Assembly (NCBI GenBank): GCA_028708035.1
Contig: JAQVZU010000013.1
Span: forward strand, 1-33,762
Length of the DNA stretch: 33,762 nucleotides
Direction: 5' to 3'
Source of the DNA: Alphaproteobacteria bacterium
GTDB lineage: Bacteria > Pseudomonadota > Alphaproteobacteria > UBA9219
The translations under genes were made by a program, and so were the position numbers. The notes under the pieces were generated by a model. That model was not told the origin of the DNA and made no database searches. It saw only the letters and a program-made list of their open reading frames with translations. Shown one piece after another: positions 15,576 to 24,211 of the stretch (position 1 is its first letter; each line of letters starts with the position of its first letter).

Positions 15576-15627
15576 CCCAGCCTTCTGATTCGTAGTCAGA
15601 TGCTCTATCCAGTTGAGCTACGGGCGC
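15551..15627 (-). tRNA. tRNA-Arg (anticodon ACG)
   Basis: A 77-base cloverleaf on the minus strand: acceptor GCGCCCG / CGGGCGC, D-arm with TAGCTCAACTGGATAGAGCA, anticodon stem TCTGA / TCAGA with loop CTACGAA (ACG at 34-36), T-arm GGGGA-TTCGAAT-TCCTC with one G-T pair, discriminator G, and encoded CCA (15551-15553). It reads CGN arginine codons after A34 deamination by TadA. Confidence 0.96.
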
Positions 15628-15792
15628 ATTCCCGGAAGCCTTGTTAGCACAAGCAGCCTACCGAGGGAGCGCAAACTAGCCAAAAAGCCACGGAAAAGCA
15701 AAAACTTTATGCAACATAAATTTTGAATCTGGTTTTTTGCACATTTTTCCGCCACTAATGCGAGGGCATTCAGTCCTTTAAGGAACCGTCCC

Positions 15793-16545
15793 GTGGCTCA
15801 AGAAAATCCCCTTGTTTCCGTCGTTATTCCTCTGCTCGATGAGTCTGGCAATGTCCTTCCGCTTATCGATGAAATTTCGGCAGCTCTTGAGGGATACGCG
15901 GCTGTTGGACAAGCCTATGAGATTATCTGCGTTGACGATGGCAGCACCGACGCGACGGCACAGGAAGTCCAACAGGCAAAAGAGATAAACCCCCGTGTGC
16001 GGCTGATCCGGCATTCCAAACGGCTCGGGATGAGCGCGGCCATACGAAACGGCATCAGACGTGCGGCGAGCAAGTGGATTTTAACCATAGACGGCGACAG
16101 GCAAAACGATCCCGCCGACGCGCCCCGGCTTCTCGATCTTGCCTGGATGAAGGGTCGAGACCGCAAAATTCTTGTGGCAGGCATTCGAGTCAATCGTCAA
16201 GACACCACCGCAAAGAGGCTTGCGAGCCGGTTCGCCAACAAGATCCGCAAATTGCTTCTTAACGACAATTGCCCCGACACCGGATGCAGCCTCAAGGTTT
16301 TCCCGCGCGACTCGTACCTGGAGTTACCCTTTTTCAACGGCCTCCACCGCTTCATGCCAGCATTGCTTAAGCTTTATGGGCATGAGTGTGTATTTACGCC
16401 GGTCAACGACAGGCCGCGCTCTTGCGGCATTTCCAAGTCCGATTTCCTCGGTCGGGCCATTCGCGGCACTTACGATCTTTTCGGAGTCATTTGGCTTATC
16501 CGACACACGCCGGCGCCGGAACGAGGGGAAGAGTCTCTTTCCTGA
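15793..16545 (+). CDS. Family 2 glycosyltransferase (DPM1/GT-A type)
   Basis: A 250-residue soluble GT-A enzyme. It has SVVIPLLDESGN (9-20), the nucleotide-binding DDGSTD (48-53), RLGMSAAIRNGIRRA (77-91) and IDGDRQNDP (99-107). It lacks the C-terminal membrane helices of longer DPM1-like proteins, so it may act with separate membrane partners on a polyprenyl-phosphate sugar. The start is a GTG at 15793, with AAGGA about eight bases upstream. It is monocistronic in this window and is the first gene to the right of the tRNA. The sugar and acceptor cannot be read from the sequence. Confidence 0.88.
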   Translation: MAQENPLVSVVIPLLDESGNVLPLIDEISAALEGYAAVGQAYEIICVDDGSTDATAQEVQQAKEINPRVRLIRHSKRLGMSAAIRNGIRRAASKWILTIDGDRQNDPADAPRLLDLAWMKGRDRKILVAGIRVNRQDTTAKRLASRFANKIRKLLLNDNCPDTGCSLKVFPRDSYLELPFFNGLHRFMPALLKLYGHECVFTPVNDRPRSCGISKSDFLGRAIRGTYDLFGVIWLIRHTPAPERGEESLS

Positions 16546-16773
16546 GGAAATACCCTTTACAAGCTGGGCGGCTACATCGATACGTAATCTCGCATCGGGG
16601 CGGGAGCAAGAAAGCGCTTTTGTCCATGGGGTGGCAACATCTTTCATTACGTCTCACAAGCTTTTTTTGAAAAAAAACCATGAAAGTATTTTCGCGAGTC
16701 GCCATTCGGGGAAAAGACATTACTGTTTCAAAATAGATGATATTTTTATTACAGATGAGGAGAGGAGCTTATC

Positions 16774-17529
16774 ATGGGTTTTGGGTTGTTTAGTCAGGGG
16801 CCATCTGATGTTAATATGAAACAAAGGGGCAGCGTACTATTAGATTTTCCTTGGGGAATGTCGTCATCGGAAACTTTTTATGCTTTTCAGCGGATCGGGG
16901 TTAAACAGGAGGAGACCCCAGCCGAGGAAAAGATCGTGGTTACATGCGATCGACTTGCGCGCGGAAAGAACAGTGTATTTGTTCCTGCAGAGGCACAGGG
17001 GCTTCCTCTTGAAAAAGCGACGCCTTATGCGGTATCTTCGGCCCTAAGGCTGTTCGATTCTGGTAATTCGAGCGCTCCAGATGACGTTGTGGGCATAGCT
17101 GTTTTTTGTGGGTACAAAGGCATCTCTGATAAGTACAAAGATGTCGTTCGCGTTCTTTTCGCAAAGGGTGTTGCCTCGGACCCAAATGAATTTAGTCCCC
17201 TTTTTTATCGTCATTGCGTCAGGGAAATGTGCGAACGTTCTGTTGCTGAGGCGCTCTTAGAGTCGTTCGACAAAAAGGCTTCGATGACGCATCCTTTCGG
17301 TCCCTTTAACAAAGAGACAAAAGCACGCATTGCGGAATCCCTCAAATCAGATGCGTCTCATTTTGTCCGTTACAAGATTCCGGGCGACAGCCCCAATTAT
17401 CATTTTGAACCCGTGCGTTTGCCTTCAGTCTCCACGTCTGGCGAGCCCAAGCCCGGAGACATTGTGGTTAATCTTGGCACCGGAGAGGTCCTTTATCGCA
17501 AAGGCCGAGCATTTGCCCCCGCACTATGA
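16774..17529 (+). CDS. Unrecognised 251-residue protein
   Basis: I do not recognise this protein. It has no signal peptide or membrane helix, is of mixed alpha/beta composition, and contains seven cysteines or fewer without a clear metal motif. Visible segments: SVLLDFPWGMSSSETFYAF near residue 20, KIVVTCDRLARGKNSVFVPAEAQGLP around 53-78, VVGIAVFCGYKGISDKYKD around 104-122, a helical FYRHCVREMCERSVAEALLESF around 143-164, and a C-terminal PKPGDIVVNLGTGEVLYRKGRAF that looks like a small beta hairpin domain. A strong ribosome site (GGAGAGGAG) precedes the ATG, and a long hairpin follows the stop, so it is a real single-gene unit. The 228 bases upstream are AT-rich with the palindrome AAAGCGCTTT at 16611-16620 and no gene. 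Confidence 0.72.
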   Translation: MGFGLFSQGPSDVNMKQRGSVLLDFPWGMSSSETFYAFQRIGVKQEETPAEEKIVVTCDRLARGKNSVFVPAEAQGLPLEKATPYAVSSALRLFDSGNSSAPDDVVGIAVFCGYKGISDKYKDVVRVLFAKGVASDPNEFSPLFYRHCVREMCERSVAEALLESFDKKASMTHPFGPFNKETKARIAESLKSDASHFVRYKIPGDSPNYHFEPVRLPSVSTSGEPKPGDIVVNLGTGEVLYRKGRAFAPAL

Positions 17530-17556
17530 GGAGGGCCGCTCGGATGGGGGAATCTT

Positions 17557-17588
17557 GGGGCCGGACATATAACCTTATGTTTGGCCCC
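17557..17588 (+). terminator. Long hairpin after the 251-residue protein gene
   Basis: GGGGCCGGACATA (17557-17569) pairs with TATGTTTGGCCCC (17576-17588) over 13 positions with two G-U pairs and a 6-base loop. On the opposite strand those two pairs become C-A mismatches, so the structure is better as plus-strand RNA. No U-tract follows, so it is either a Rho-assisted or processing hairpin, or a 3' stability element. Confidence 0.5.
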
Positions 17589-17610
17589 GCTGCTTATCGA
17601 ACGCTTTCGC

Positions 17611-17639
17611 TTGACAATCGCCGGGGATTCCTTCATTAA
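17611..17639 (+). promoter_or_regulatory. Promoter of rplU-rpmA
   Basis: A perfect -35 TTGACA (17611-17616), 17 bases, then CATTAA (17634-17639) as a weak -10. The predicted start near 17646 leaves a leader of about 70 bases with a T7 run and TTCTG/CAGAA arms (about 17654-17678), but no convincing attenuator. Confidence 0.5.
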
Positions 17640-17715
17640 GCTCCCTTCGCGGGTTCTGTTTTTTTCGCAGCAGAAACGAACGTAGTCGCGTTAATTAATT
17701 AAAAAGGCTATCATC

Positions 17716-18027
17716 ATGTTCGCAGTGGTAAAAACCGGCGGCAAACAGTACAAAGTTGCTGAAGGTGACATTATTCAAGTTGAAAAGCTTCCGGGCGAGG
17801 CCAATGCCAAGGTCGAACTCGCCGAAGTTCTTATGGTATGCGACAACGGCAAGGTGACCGTAGGATCTCCGCTCGTCAAAGGAGCATCCGTTTCCGCCGA
17901 AGTGGTTGAGCAGAAGCGCAGCGCGAAGCTGATTGTCTTCAAGAAGAAGCGCCGCCAGAACTATCGCCGCAGAAACAATCACCGGCAGGAATTCACGGTC
18001 CTTAAAATCACAGGGATCAAGGGCTAA
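17716..18027 (+). CDS. rplU: 50S ribosomal protein L21
   Basis: 103 residues starting [25 protein letters not shown], the L21 signature start, with [22 protein letters not shown] at the C-terminus, which contacts 23S rRNA. Normal length. Followed after 12 bases by rpmA, the standard pair. Confidence 0.98.
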   Translation: MFAVVKTGGKQYKVAEGDIIQVEKLPGEANAKVELAEVLMVCDNGKVTVGSPLVKGASVSAEVVEQKRSAKLIVFKKKRRQNYRRRNNHRQEFTVLKITGIKG

Positions 18028-18039
18028 CAGGAGAAGGCA

Positions 18040-18297
18040 ATGGCTCACAAGAAAGCAGGCGGATCATCCCGCAACGGACGCGACAGCGCTGGACGCCGTT
18101 TGGGCGTCAAGGTTTACGGCGACCAAAAAGCAATAGGCGGTAACATCCTCGTCCGTCAGCGCGGCACCAAAGTATTCCCCGGCGATAACGTCGCGATGGG
18201 CAAGGATCACACGCTGTTTGCGAAGGTTGCCGGCGTCGTCAAGTATCGCGAAAAGAGCGGCAGGACTTATGTTTCGGTTGTCCAAGCCGAAAAGTAA
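18040..18297 (+). CDS. rpmA: 50S ribosomal protein L27
   Basis: 85 residues. [22 protein letters not shown] is the conserved N-terminal arm that reaches toward the peptidyl transferase centre; it starts directly with MAHKK, so no leader peptide needs cleavage as in Firmicutes. Good ribosome site AGGAG. Cotranscribed with rplU; obgE follows after 290 bases. Confidence 0.98.
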   Translation: MAHKKAGGSSRNGRDSAGRRLGVKVYGDQKAIGGNILVRQRGTKVFPGDNVAMGKDHTLFAKVAGVVKYREKSGRTYVSVVQAEK

Positions 18298-18303
18298 GCC
18301 GAC

Positions 18304-18321
18304 GCTGCACTACCCTGCAGC
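18304..18321 (+). terminator. Short hairpin after rpmA
   Basis: GCTGCA (18304-18309) and TGCAGC (18316-18321) form a perfect 6-bp stem with a 6-base loop, 6 bases after the rpmA stop. No U-tract follows, so it is a weak terminator candidate at most. Confidence 0.35.
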
Positions 18322-18360
18322 AATAGGCGCATCTAATTGATTGATAAAGCTGAAAAGTGC

Positions 18361-18416
18361 CGTCATTCCCGTGAAAGCGGGAATCCATCGCCGTGCGCCT
18401 GCGCGGTACATGACTC
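18361..18416. repeat. Dispersed hairpin repeat, copy 1
   Basis: Begins CGTCATTCCCGTGAAAGCGGG and continues with AATCCATCGCC plus a second GC-rich inverted repeat. It shares its first ~34 bases with copy 3 (25373 onward), with one base change in the loop-side stem. The first hairpin here is 7 bp because of that change. It lies between rpmA and obgE. Confidence 0.75.
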
Positions 18417-18560
18417 AACAGAGGTTCAGCAATAATAAATGCTTACAGATACGACACCTTGAAACCTTCAAGACCATGAACAGGCACTTACAAAGATATT
18501 GATTGAAATGATTCCGCCCAATCGTTTCTTTCTCTAAAGGATTTGTTTGTTTTTGCGTAA

Positions 18561-19586
<1,026 letters not shown>

Positions 19587-19595
19587 GTAAAAAAC

Positions 19596-19611
19596 ACATT
19601 GATTCCAATGT
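19596..19611. terminator. 16-bp inverted repeat after obgE
   Basis: ACATTG-ATTC-CAATGT, 6-base arms, starting 10 bases past the obgE stop. It is AT-rich, and no U-tract follows directly. It may be a weak terminator for obgE or a regulator site for the repeat-protein gene downstream; the sequence does not decide. Confidence 0.3.
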
Positions 19612-19681
19612 ATTAACTCCATTATCTCCCCCTTAACTCCTTCCTCCTATACTACAGCGCTTCTGATAACGGCCCATTTTC

Positions 19682-21337
19682 ATGACCAACATCAGCAACA
19701 TCAGCGCGCCGCTTTTTTCAACGTTGCCGACGACCCTCATCTCGCATCTGACGACGACGGTCATCGGCATGATTACCTCCACGCAGATCGGCGCGTTGAC
19801 GGCGGAGCAAACGCAAGCCCTTGCGACCGAAGATCTCGCGATCCTCACGACATCGCAGATGTCCGGTTTCAGCGCGGCTTCGATGACCGCGCTCACGACG
19901 CCGCAGTTCGTCTTCAGCGGCGATCAACTCGCGGTTCTCAGCGCCGCCCAGCTTCAGGCCATAGAGTCAGTCGATTTCGAAGTTCTTACTACCGCTCAAA
20001 TAGACGCGCTCTCCTCCACGCAGGTTGCCGCCCTTACGACTTCCCAGATTGGCGTCCTTTCGACCGAAGAAATATCGTCGCTCTCAACCACGCAGGTTTC
20101 GGGCCTATCTCCAACGTCGCTTGCCGCGCTCAGTTCGTCCCAGTTCGGCGTTCTATCCTCCGCGCAACTCCTGACTCTCAGCGCAACGCAACTCGGCGGC
20201 CTTACGACCGAAGAAACCGTAATGCTAAGCGCCGAAGTCATCTCATCCTTCTCGACGGCGCAAATCGGAGGCCTTTCATCGACGCAGATCGGCGTCCTCA
20301 CGCAATCCCAACTCGAAAGCATCTCGACGTCCCAAATAAGCGCCTTAAGCCCTGAGCAAACCTCCGGCATCACGTCCACGGAACTTAATCTCCTAAGCTC
20401 TGTCCAAATGGGAGCGCTCTCCTCCGCGCAGCTAGAAACGATAACCATCACGGCCATTGAAGGCCTAAGCACAGCAGCGTTTGCAAACCTCGTCACCGAA
20501 CAACTCTCGGGACTTACAAGCGCTCAGATCGGCGCGCTTTCCACAAGCATTTCGTACACGCTTTCAACGACGATCCTGTCGTCGCTCACGACAACCCAAA
20601 TCCAAGGCCTCGCGCCGGATGCGATCAATGCCTTCGACGCCACCCGGTTCGACGCGCTTTCGACAACGCAGCGCCTAAGCCTGACCGCCACGCAAATCGG
20701 CGCGCTTTCCGAAAGCGAGGTTCTCGACCTCGAAACCACCGTCCTGTCCAGTCTGTCCACTACGCAAACCGCAGGCTTGACCGCGACCGAACTTAACCTT
20801 CTCACCACCGATCAGCTTTGGTCTCTAAGCTCCGAACAACTCGGCGCCCTGACGACAGAAGCCCTAAGCGGCCTTTCCACATCGACGGTCTACGATCTGA
20901 CAACTGGGCAGTTCGAAGGCCTCAGTTCGACCCAAATCGCCGCACTCGACGCCACGCAAATAGGCGCTCTCTCGACCGCAACGCTGTCATCGCTCTCGAC
21001 ATCGCAGATTACAGGCCTTGCCACAGAGGCGCTGGCCAGCCTGTCCACCGAACAGCTAACCTCGCTCACGACATCCGAAATAGGCGCTTTGCTTGATAGC
21101 CAGCTCAACGCCTTTACGACCGCCCAAGTAGGGACTCTGACGACAACGCAAATCAACGGCCTGACCTTGGCGCAAATTCCGCACCTGTCCACCACCAGTG
21201 TCGGCGCATTGACGACAACGCAGTTAAGCGCATTGACAAAAGATCAGGCCAACGCCTTTACTGGTTATCAAGTGGTGGCCAGCGGCTGGACGCAGGAACA
21301 GCACGACGCTTGGTACGCCATCGCTTCCGGAGGCTAA
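19682..21337 (+). CDS. Octapeptide-repeat protein of unknown function
   Basis: A 551-residue protein built from about 65 near-uninterrupted 8-residue repeats (residues 15-533) of the form L-[ST]-[ST]-x-Q-[ILV]-x-[AGS], for example LSTTQVSG and LTTSQIGV. Only one unit is 7 residues long. The N-terminus (14 residues) and C-terminus (18 residues, SGWTQEQHDAW) are unique. No signal peptide, no cysteine, and only one Lys and two Arg in the whole chain, so it is very acidic. Each unit looks like a capped short helix (S/T cap, Q at position 5, hydrophobics at 1 and 6), which suggests a regular solenoid, but beta-solenoid cannot be excluded. No clear ribosome site precedes the ATG; a TATACT at 19648-19653 could be a -10. 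The stop is 5 bases before a cytochrome gene whose ribosome site lies in this gene's end. Function unknown. Confidence 0.85.
   Translation: MTNISNISAPLFSTLPTTLISHLTTTVIGMITSTQIGALTAEQTQALATEDLAILTTSQMSGFSAASMTALTTPQFVFSGDQLAVLSAAQLQAIESVDFEVLTTAQIDALSSTQVAALTTSQIGVLSTEEISSLSTTQVSGLSPTSLAALSSSQFGVLSSAQLLTLSATQLGGLTTEETVMLSAEVISSFSTAQIGGLSSTQIGVLTQSQLESISTSQISALSPEQTSGITSTELNLLSSVQMGALSSAQLETITITAIEGLSTAAFANLVTEQLSGLTSAQIGALSTSISYTLSTTILSSLTTTQIQGLAPDAINAFDATRFDALSTTQRLSLTATQIGALSESEVLDLETTVLSSLSTTQTAGLTATELNLLTTDQLWSLSSEQLGALTTEALSGLSTSTVYDLTTGQFEGLSSTQIAALDATQIGALSTATLSSLSTSQITGLATEALASLSTEQLTSLTTSEIGALLDSQLNAFTTAQVGTLTTTQINGLTLAQIPHLSTTSVGALTTTQLSALTKDQANAFTGYQVVASGWTQEQHDAWYAIASGG
19724..21280 (+). 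repeat. Array of ~65 coding 24-bp repeats
   Basis: The DNA encodes the octads in frame with a 24-base period. The protein pattern is much better kept than the DNA, with different codons in different units, so it is an old array under selection rather than a recent slippage product. Some units match best 17 octads apart (25-26 with 42-43, 29-31 with 46-48, 34-36 with 51-53), hinting at past duplication of a ~136-residue block. Confidence 0.8.
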
Positions 21338-21342
21338 AGAAC

Positions 21343-21876
21343 ATGGAAATCAAAGATTCGATCCGCGCCTACCACATCGTTCTGGCGCTTTTGGCGCTTG
21401 CGGCCTATTTCTCCGACGACCTTCGGCGCATCCATGCATGGCTCGGTTACGCTGTTTCCGCCATCATTGTTTTCCGCCTTTTATGGTCCTTCCAAGGCGA
21501 TCCCCAGCTTAAACTTTCATGCTTCATCCCGTGTTTCAAAGGCATCGGGATCAAGAACTTCCTCGCGCATCCCGCCACCGGCAAGGTCCTGACCCTCGGT
21601 GTCTTGCTGTCTTTGACAGGAGCCGCAGCAACAGGCATTGCGCTTGACAAGGGACGGACCTTGGGGCTCGGCCAACCCGCCTCAATTCAGCGCGAAGCCG
21701 AAGGCGAGCCTGTCCGCGAGCGCCAAAGAGAACGCCGCCACCATGAAAGAAGCGCCATGCGCGAGGCTCATAAAATATTTGCGGATATCTTTATCGTTTT
21801 TGTGGCCCTCCACATCGCCCACATGATCGCCTATCGCCGACCGATGGCTAAATGGATGTTTTTCCTGAAGCGTTGA
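21343..21876 (+). CDS. b561-type di-heme cytochrome b
   Basis: A 177-residue inner-membrane protein of the cytochrome b561 / Ni-Fe-hydrogenase b-type family: four hydrophobic segments (about 8-22, 31-50, 81-100 and 147-164) with likely heme ligands H11, H31, H143 and H157. Such proteins pass electrons between quinone and a periplasmic partner. Unusual is a very charged, Arg/Glu/His-rich stretch (residues 116-144) before the last helix. GGAGG at the very end of the repeat-protein gene serves as ribosome site, so the two are cotranscribed and probably coupled. No c-type cytochrome partner is next to it. Confidence 0.85.
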   Translation: MEIKDSIRAYHIVLALLALAAYFSDDLRRIHAWLGYAVSAIIVFRLLWSFQGDPQLKLSCFIPCFKGIGIKNFLAHPATGKVLTLGVLLSLTGAAATGIALDKGRTLGLGQPASIQREAEGEPVRERQRERRHHERSAMREAHKIFADIFIVFVALHIAHMIAYRRPMAKWMFFLKR

Positions 21877-21910
21877 CGCCAGTAAAAAAACCTCGCTCTA
21901 TTCATCCAAG

Positions 21911-22717
21911 TCAAAGCCCCGTGGCCAAAGCCAGAAGCACCGCCGCGCCCGCCGCAATCCGGTACCATGCAAACGGAACCAGCCCAAACCGCGAAATAAA
22001 CCCGATAAAGCTCCGAACGACCAGAAGCGCCGAAAGAAACGCCACAACAAACCCAATGGCGATGGCCTGCAAATCATGCGAATTGAGAGCCCCGAAATTC
22101 TTGTAAAGATCATACCCGGCAGCCGCGATCATCGTCGGAATGGAAAGAAAAAACGAAAACTCCGCCGCCGCCTTCCGGCTTACGCCTAAAAGCATCGCGC
22201 CGATAATCGTAGCCCCCGACCTTGAAACCCCCGGTATCATCGCCACGCACTGGCAAAGCCCGATGCCTATGGAAGTCCGGACCGGAAGATTCTCTGAATC
22301 TTGATAAAGCTCCTTCTTCGGCAGCCGCTCTACGACCAGAATGACGATTCCGCCCAAAAGAAGCACAATTCCGATCAGGGCAGGGCTCTCAAACAGCACC
22401 TCTTTAATAAACTTGTGCAGTCCCGCGCCGATAATGGCCGCAGGCAAAAACGCCAGAATTATGCTTAACGCAAACGCCCGGGACTCCTTGCGCGACGGCA
22501 GCGTTGTCACGGCCCTCCAAAGGCGCTCAAAATAGACGGCCACAACGGCCAAAATCGCGCCGAGCTGGATAACGACTTCAAAAACGCCGCCCTGATTCTT
22601 AAACCCGAAAAAATGGTCGGCCAGCAGCATATGCCCGGTCGAAGAAACCGGCAAAAACTCGGTAAATCCTTCGATGACCCCCAAAACGCAGGCATCCACA
22701 ACCGTCCCGATATCCAT
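21911..22717 (-). CDS. uppP: Undecaprenyl-diphosphatase
   Basis: A 268-residue BacA-type enzyme that recycles undecaprenyl diphosphate for cell wall and LPS export. EGFTEFLPVSSTGHM is at residues 16-30 and PGVSRSGATI further on; these hold the catalytic Glu, Ser and Arg. Several membrane helices, normal family length from the ATG at 22717, which has GAGGTG upstream. A longer start at 22771 has no such support. Convergent with the cytochrome gene (34 bases apart) and divergent from fabZ. Confidence 0.95.
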   Translation of the reverse strand: MDIGTVVDACVLGVIEGFTEFLPVSSTGHMLLADHFFGFKNQGGVFEVVIQLGAILAVVAVYFERLWRAVTTLPSRKESRAFALSIILAFLPAAIIGAGLHKFIKEVLFESPALIGIVLLLGGIVILVVERLPKKELYQDSENLPVRTSIGIGLCQCVAMIPGVSRSGATIIGAMLLGVSRKAAAEFSFFLSIPTMIAAAGYDLYKNFGALNSHDLQAIAIGFVVAFLSALLVVRSFIGFISRFGLVPFAWYRIAAGAAVLLALATGL

Positions 22718-22858
22718 ATCCGCACCTCGAAACCCGGAATTTCGACCCTCGAACTGCGGAAGATATACCATCTTTAACGGCGTTATTAAGGCCTTTTCCG
22801 GCCCTCTTGAACCCCGCGGCCCAACCCGCTAGAACAATCGGTCTAACGGAGTAGCTTC

Positions 22859-23341
22859 ATGACATCCTTTAAAGTACCCACATCGCTCGATATTGGCGGC
22901 ATTATGGCGCGCATCCCGCACCGTTTCCCGATGCTGCTGATCGACCGCGTCATCGATATCGTCCCGTCGGAAAGCTGCACGGGGATCAAGAACGTCACGG
23001 CCAACGAGCCTTTCTTTCAGGGCCACTTCCCCGGCCACCCGATCATGCCGGGGGTGCTCATAATAGAAGCCATGGCGCAAACCTCGGCCACCTTGGTCGT
23101 GGCCTCGATGGAAGGCGTTTCGTGCGATACGCACATAGTCTATTTCATGACGGTTGAAAGCGCGCGTTTCCGCAGCCCCGTGGTCCCCGGAGACACGTTG
23201 ACCATCAAGGTTCAAAAAGAGCGCACGCGCGGCAACGTCTGGAAGTTCAACGGCAAAGCGTTCATAGGCGATAAGCTTTGCGCCGAAGCGACGTACACGG
23301 CGATGCTTGTTCCTCGCGACGAAGCAAAGAGCGAAGCGTAA
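22859..23341 (+). CDS. fabZ: (3R)-hydroxyacyl-ACP dehydratase FabZ
   Basis: A 160-residue hot-dog-fold enzyme of fatty acid synthesis. The motif PFFQGHFPGHPIMPGVLIIE has the catalytic His (H56) and Glu (E70). RIPHRFPMLLIDR at 18-30 is the typical start. It shares one base with lpxA (TAATG), the usual pairing that balances phospholipid and lipid A supply. The lpxD and bamA genes that usually precede it are absent; uppP is there instead. Confidence 0.97.
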   Translation: MTSFKVPTSLDIGGIMARIPHRFPMLLIDRVIDIVPSESCTGIKNVTANEPFFQGHFPGHPIMPGVLIIEAMAQTSATLVVASMEGVSCDTHIVYFMTVESARFRSPVVPGDTLTIKVQKERTRGNVWKFNGKAFIGDKLCAEATYTAMLVPRDEAKSEA

Positions 23342-24141
23342 TGGCAGTCACCATCCACCCCACCGCAATCGTAGATTCGGCTGCGCAGCTCGGCTCGGAC
23401 GTTTTCATCGGTCCGTTTTGCACCATTGGCCCCAACGTTAAACTTGGAGACAGGACGCGCCTGATCTCGCATGTTGTCGTCGATGGCCACACCACCATCG
23501 GCGAAGACACGGTCGTGTACCCATTCGCCTGCCTTGGCTTGCGTCCGCAGGATCTGAAGTTCAAAGGCGAGCCTTCGACGCTTGAGATCGGCAAGCGCAA
23601 TCAGATCCGCGAATACGTGACCATGCACCCCGGCACCGAAGGCGGCGGCATGGCGACGCGCGTGGGCGACAACGGACTCTTTATGATAAACGTCCACATC
23701 GCGCACGATTGCAAAGTGGGCAATAATGTCATTTTCTCGAACAACGCGACGCTGGGCGGCCACGTCATTATAGAAGACTTCGTCCTCATCGGAGGCTTGT
23801 CGGCGGTGCATCAGTTCACTCGCATAGGAGCCTATGCGATCATTGGCGGCATGTCGGGCGTTGAAAAAGACGTAATTCCATTTGGCCTCGTCAAAGGCGA
23901 ACGCGCGCACCTTGCGGGCCTTAACCTGATCGGCCTCGAACGCCGGGGCTTTAACCGCGACGATATCCGGGCCTTGCGCAGCGCCTACCGGATGCTGTTC
24001 GCCCCCGAGGGAACTCTTGGCGAACGCCTTGAAGAAACGGCGACGCAGTTCAGAAGCCAGGCGCAGGTGGAACGCATCGTCCAATTCATCCGCACCGGCG
24101 GCGACCGAGCCATCTGTCAACCCAAGCTGGAAGATGAATAA
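23341..24141 (+). CDS. lpxA: UDP-N-acetylglucosamine O-acyltransferase LpxA
   Basis: A 266-residue trimeric left-handed beta-helix enzyme, first step of lipid A synthesis. Hexapeptide repeats run from residue 5 to about 190, the catalytic motif HIAHDC has H122, and the C-terminal helical part begins around 195 with GLERRGFNRDDI. Normal length. lpxI and lpxB, which commonly follow in Alphaproteobacteria, are not here. Confidence 0.97.
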   Translation: MAVTIHPTAIVDSAAQLGSDVFIGPFCTIGPNVKLGDRTRLISHVVVDGHTTIGEDTVVYPFACLGLRPQDLKFKGEPSTLEIGKRNQIREYVTMHPGTEGGGMATRVGDNGLFMINVHIAHDCKVGNNVIFSNNATLGGHVIIEDFVLIGGLSAVHQFTRIGAYAIIGGMSGVEKDVIPFGLVKGERAHLAGLNLIGLERRGFNRDDIRALRSAYRMLFAPEGTLGERLEETATQFRSQAQVERIVQFIRTGGDRAICQPKLEDE

Positions 24142-24145
24142 GCCC

Positions 24146-24169
24146 CGTCATTCCCGCGAAAGCGGGAAT
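24146..24169. repeat. Dispersed hairpin repeat, copy 2
   Basis: CGTCATTCCCGCGAAAGCGG plus GAAT: a perfect 8-bp stem (ATTCCCGC/GCGGGAAT) with a GAAA tetraloop. Only the first hairpin is present. It lies 4 bases after the lpxA stop and could act as a 3'-end hairpin for the fabZ-lpxA message. Confidence 0.75.
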
Positions 24170-24211
24170 TGAAATAAGCGGATTTTTTGCAGGCCATGAA
24201 CAGGCTTTGAC

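Noticed and set aside
16661..16677. T7 then A8 tract as a terminator of the glycosyltransferase gene
   Set aside because: The complementary runs touch with one base between them and hold no GC pairs, so no stable hairpin of the intrinsic terminator kind is expected.
16172..16819. Open frame overlapping the end of the glycosyltransferase gene and the start of the next
   Set aside because: It starts inside a clear gene in another frame, has no ribosome site, and runs over a much better supported start at 16774.
17640..17715. Autogenous L21 leader or attenuator
   Set aside because: A T7 run and short arms are present, but no stable stem with a following U-tract and no match to a known leader that I can recognise.
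19724..21280. CRISPR or tandem satellite
   Set aside because: The 24-base period is kept only at the protein level, there are no identical repeats or unique spacers, and the frame is intact throughout.
23212..24120. Long open frame antisense to lpxA (302 codons)
   Set aside because: It lies fully opposite a certain gene, has no ribosome site, and its sequence is rich in Arg, Ala and Asp as expected from reading GC-rich codons backwards.
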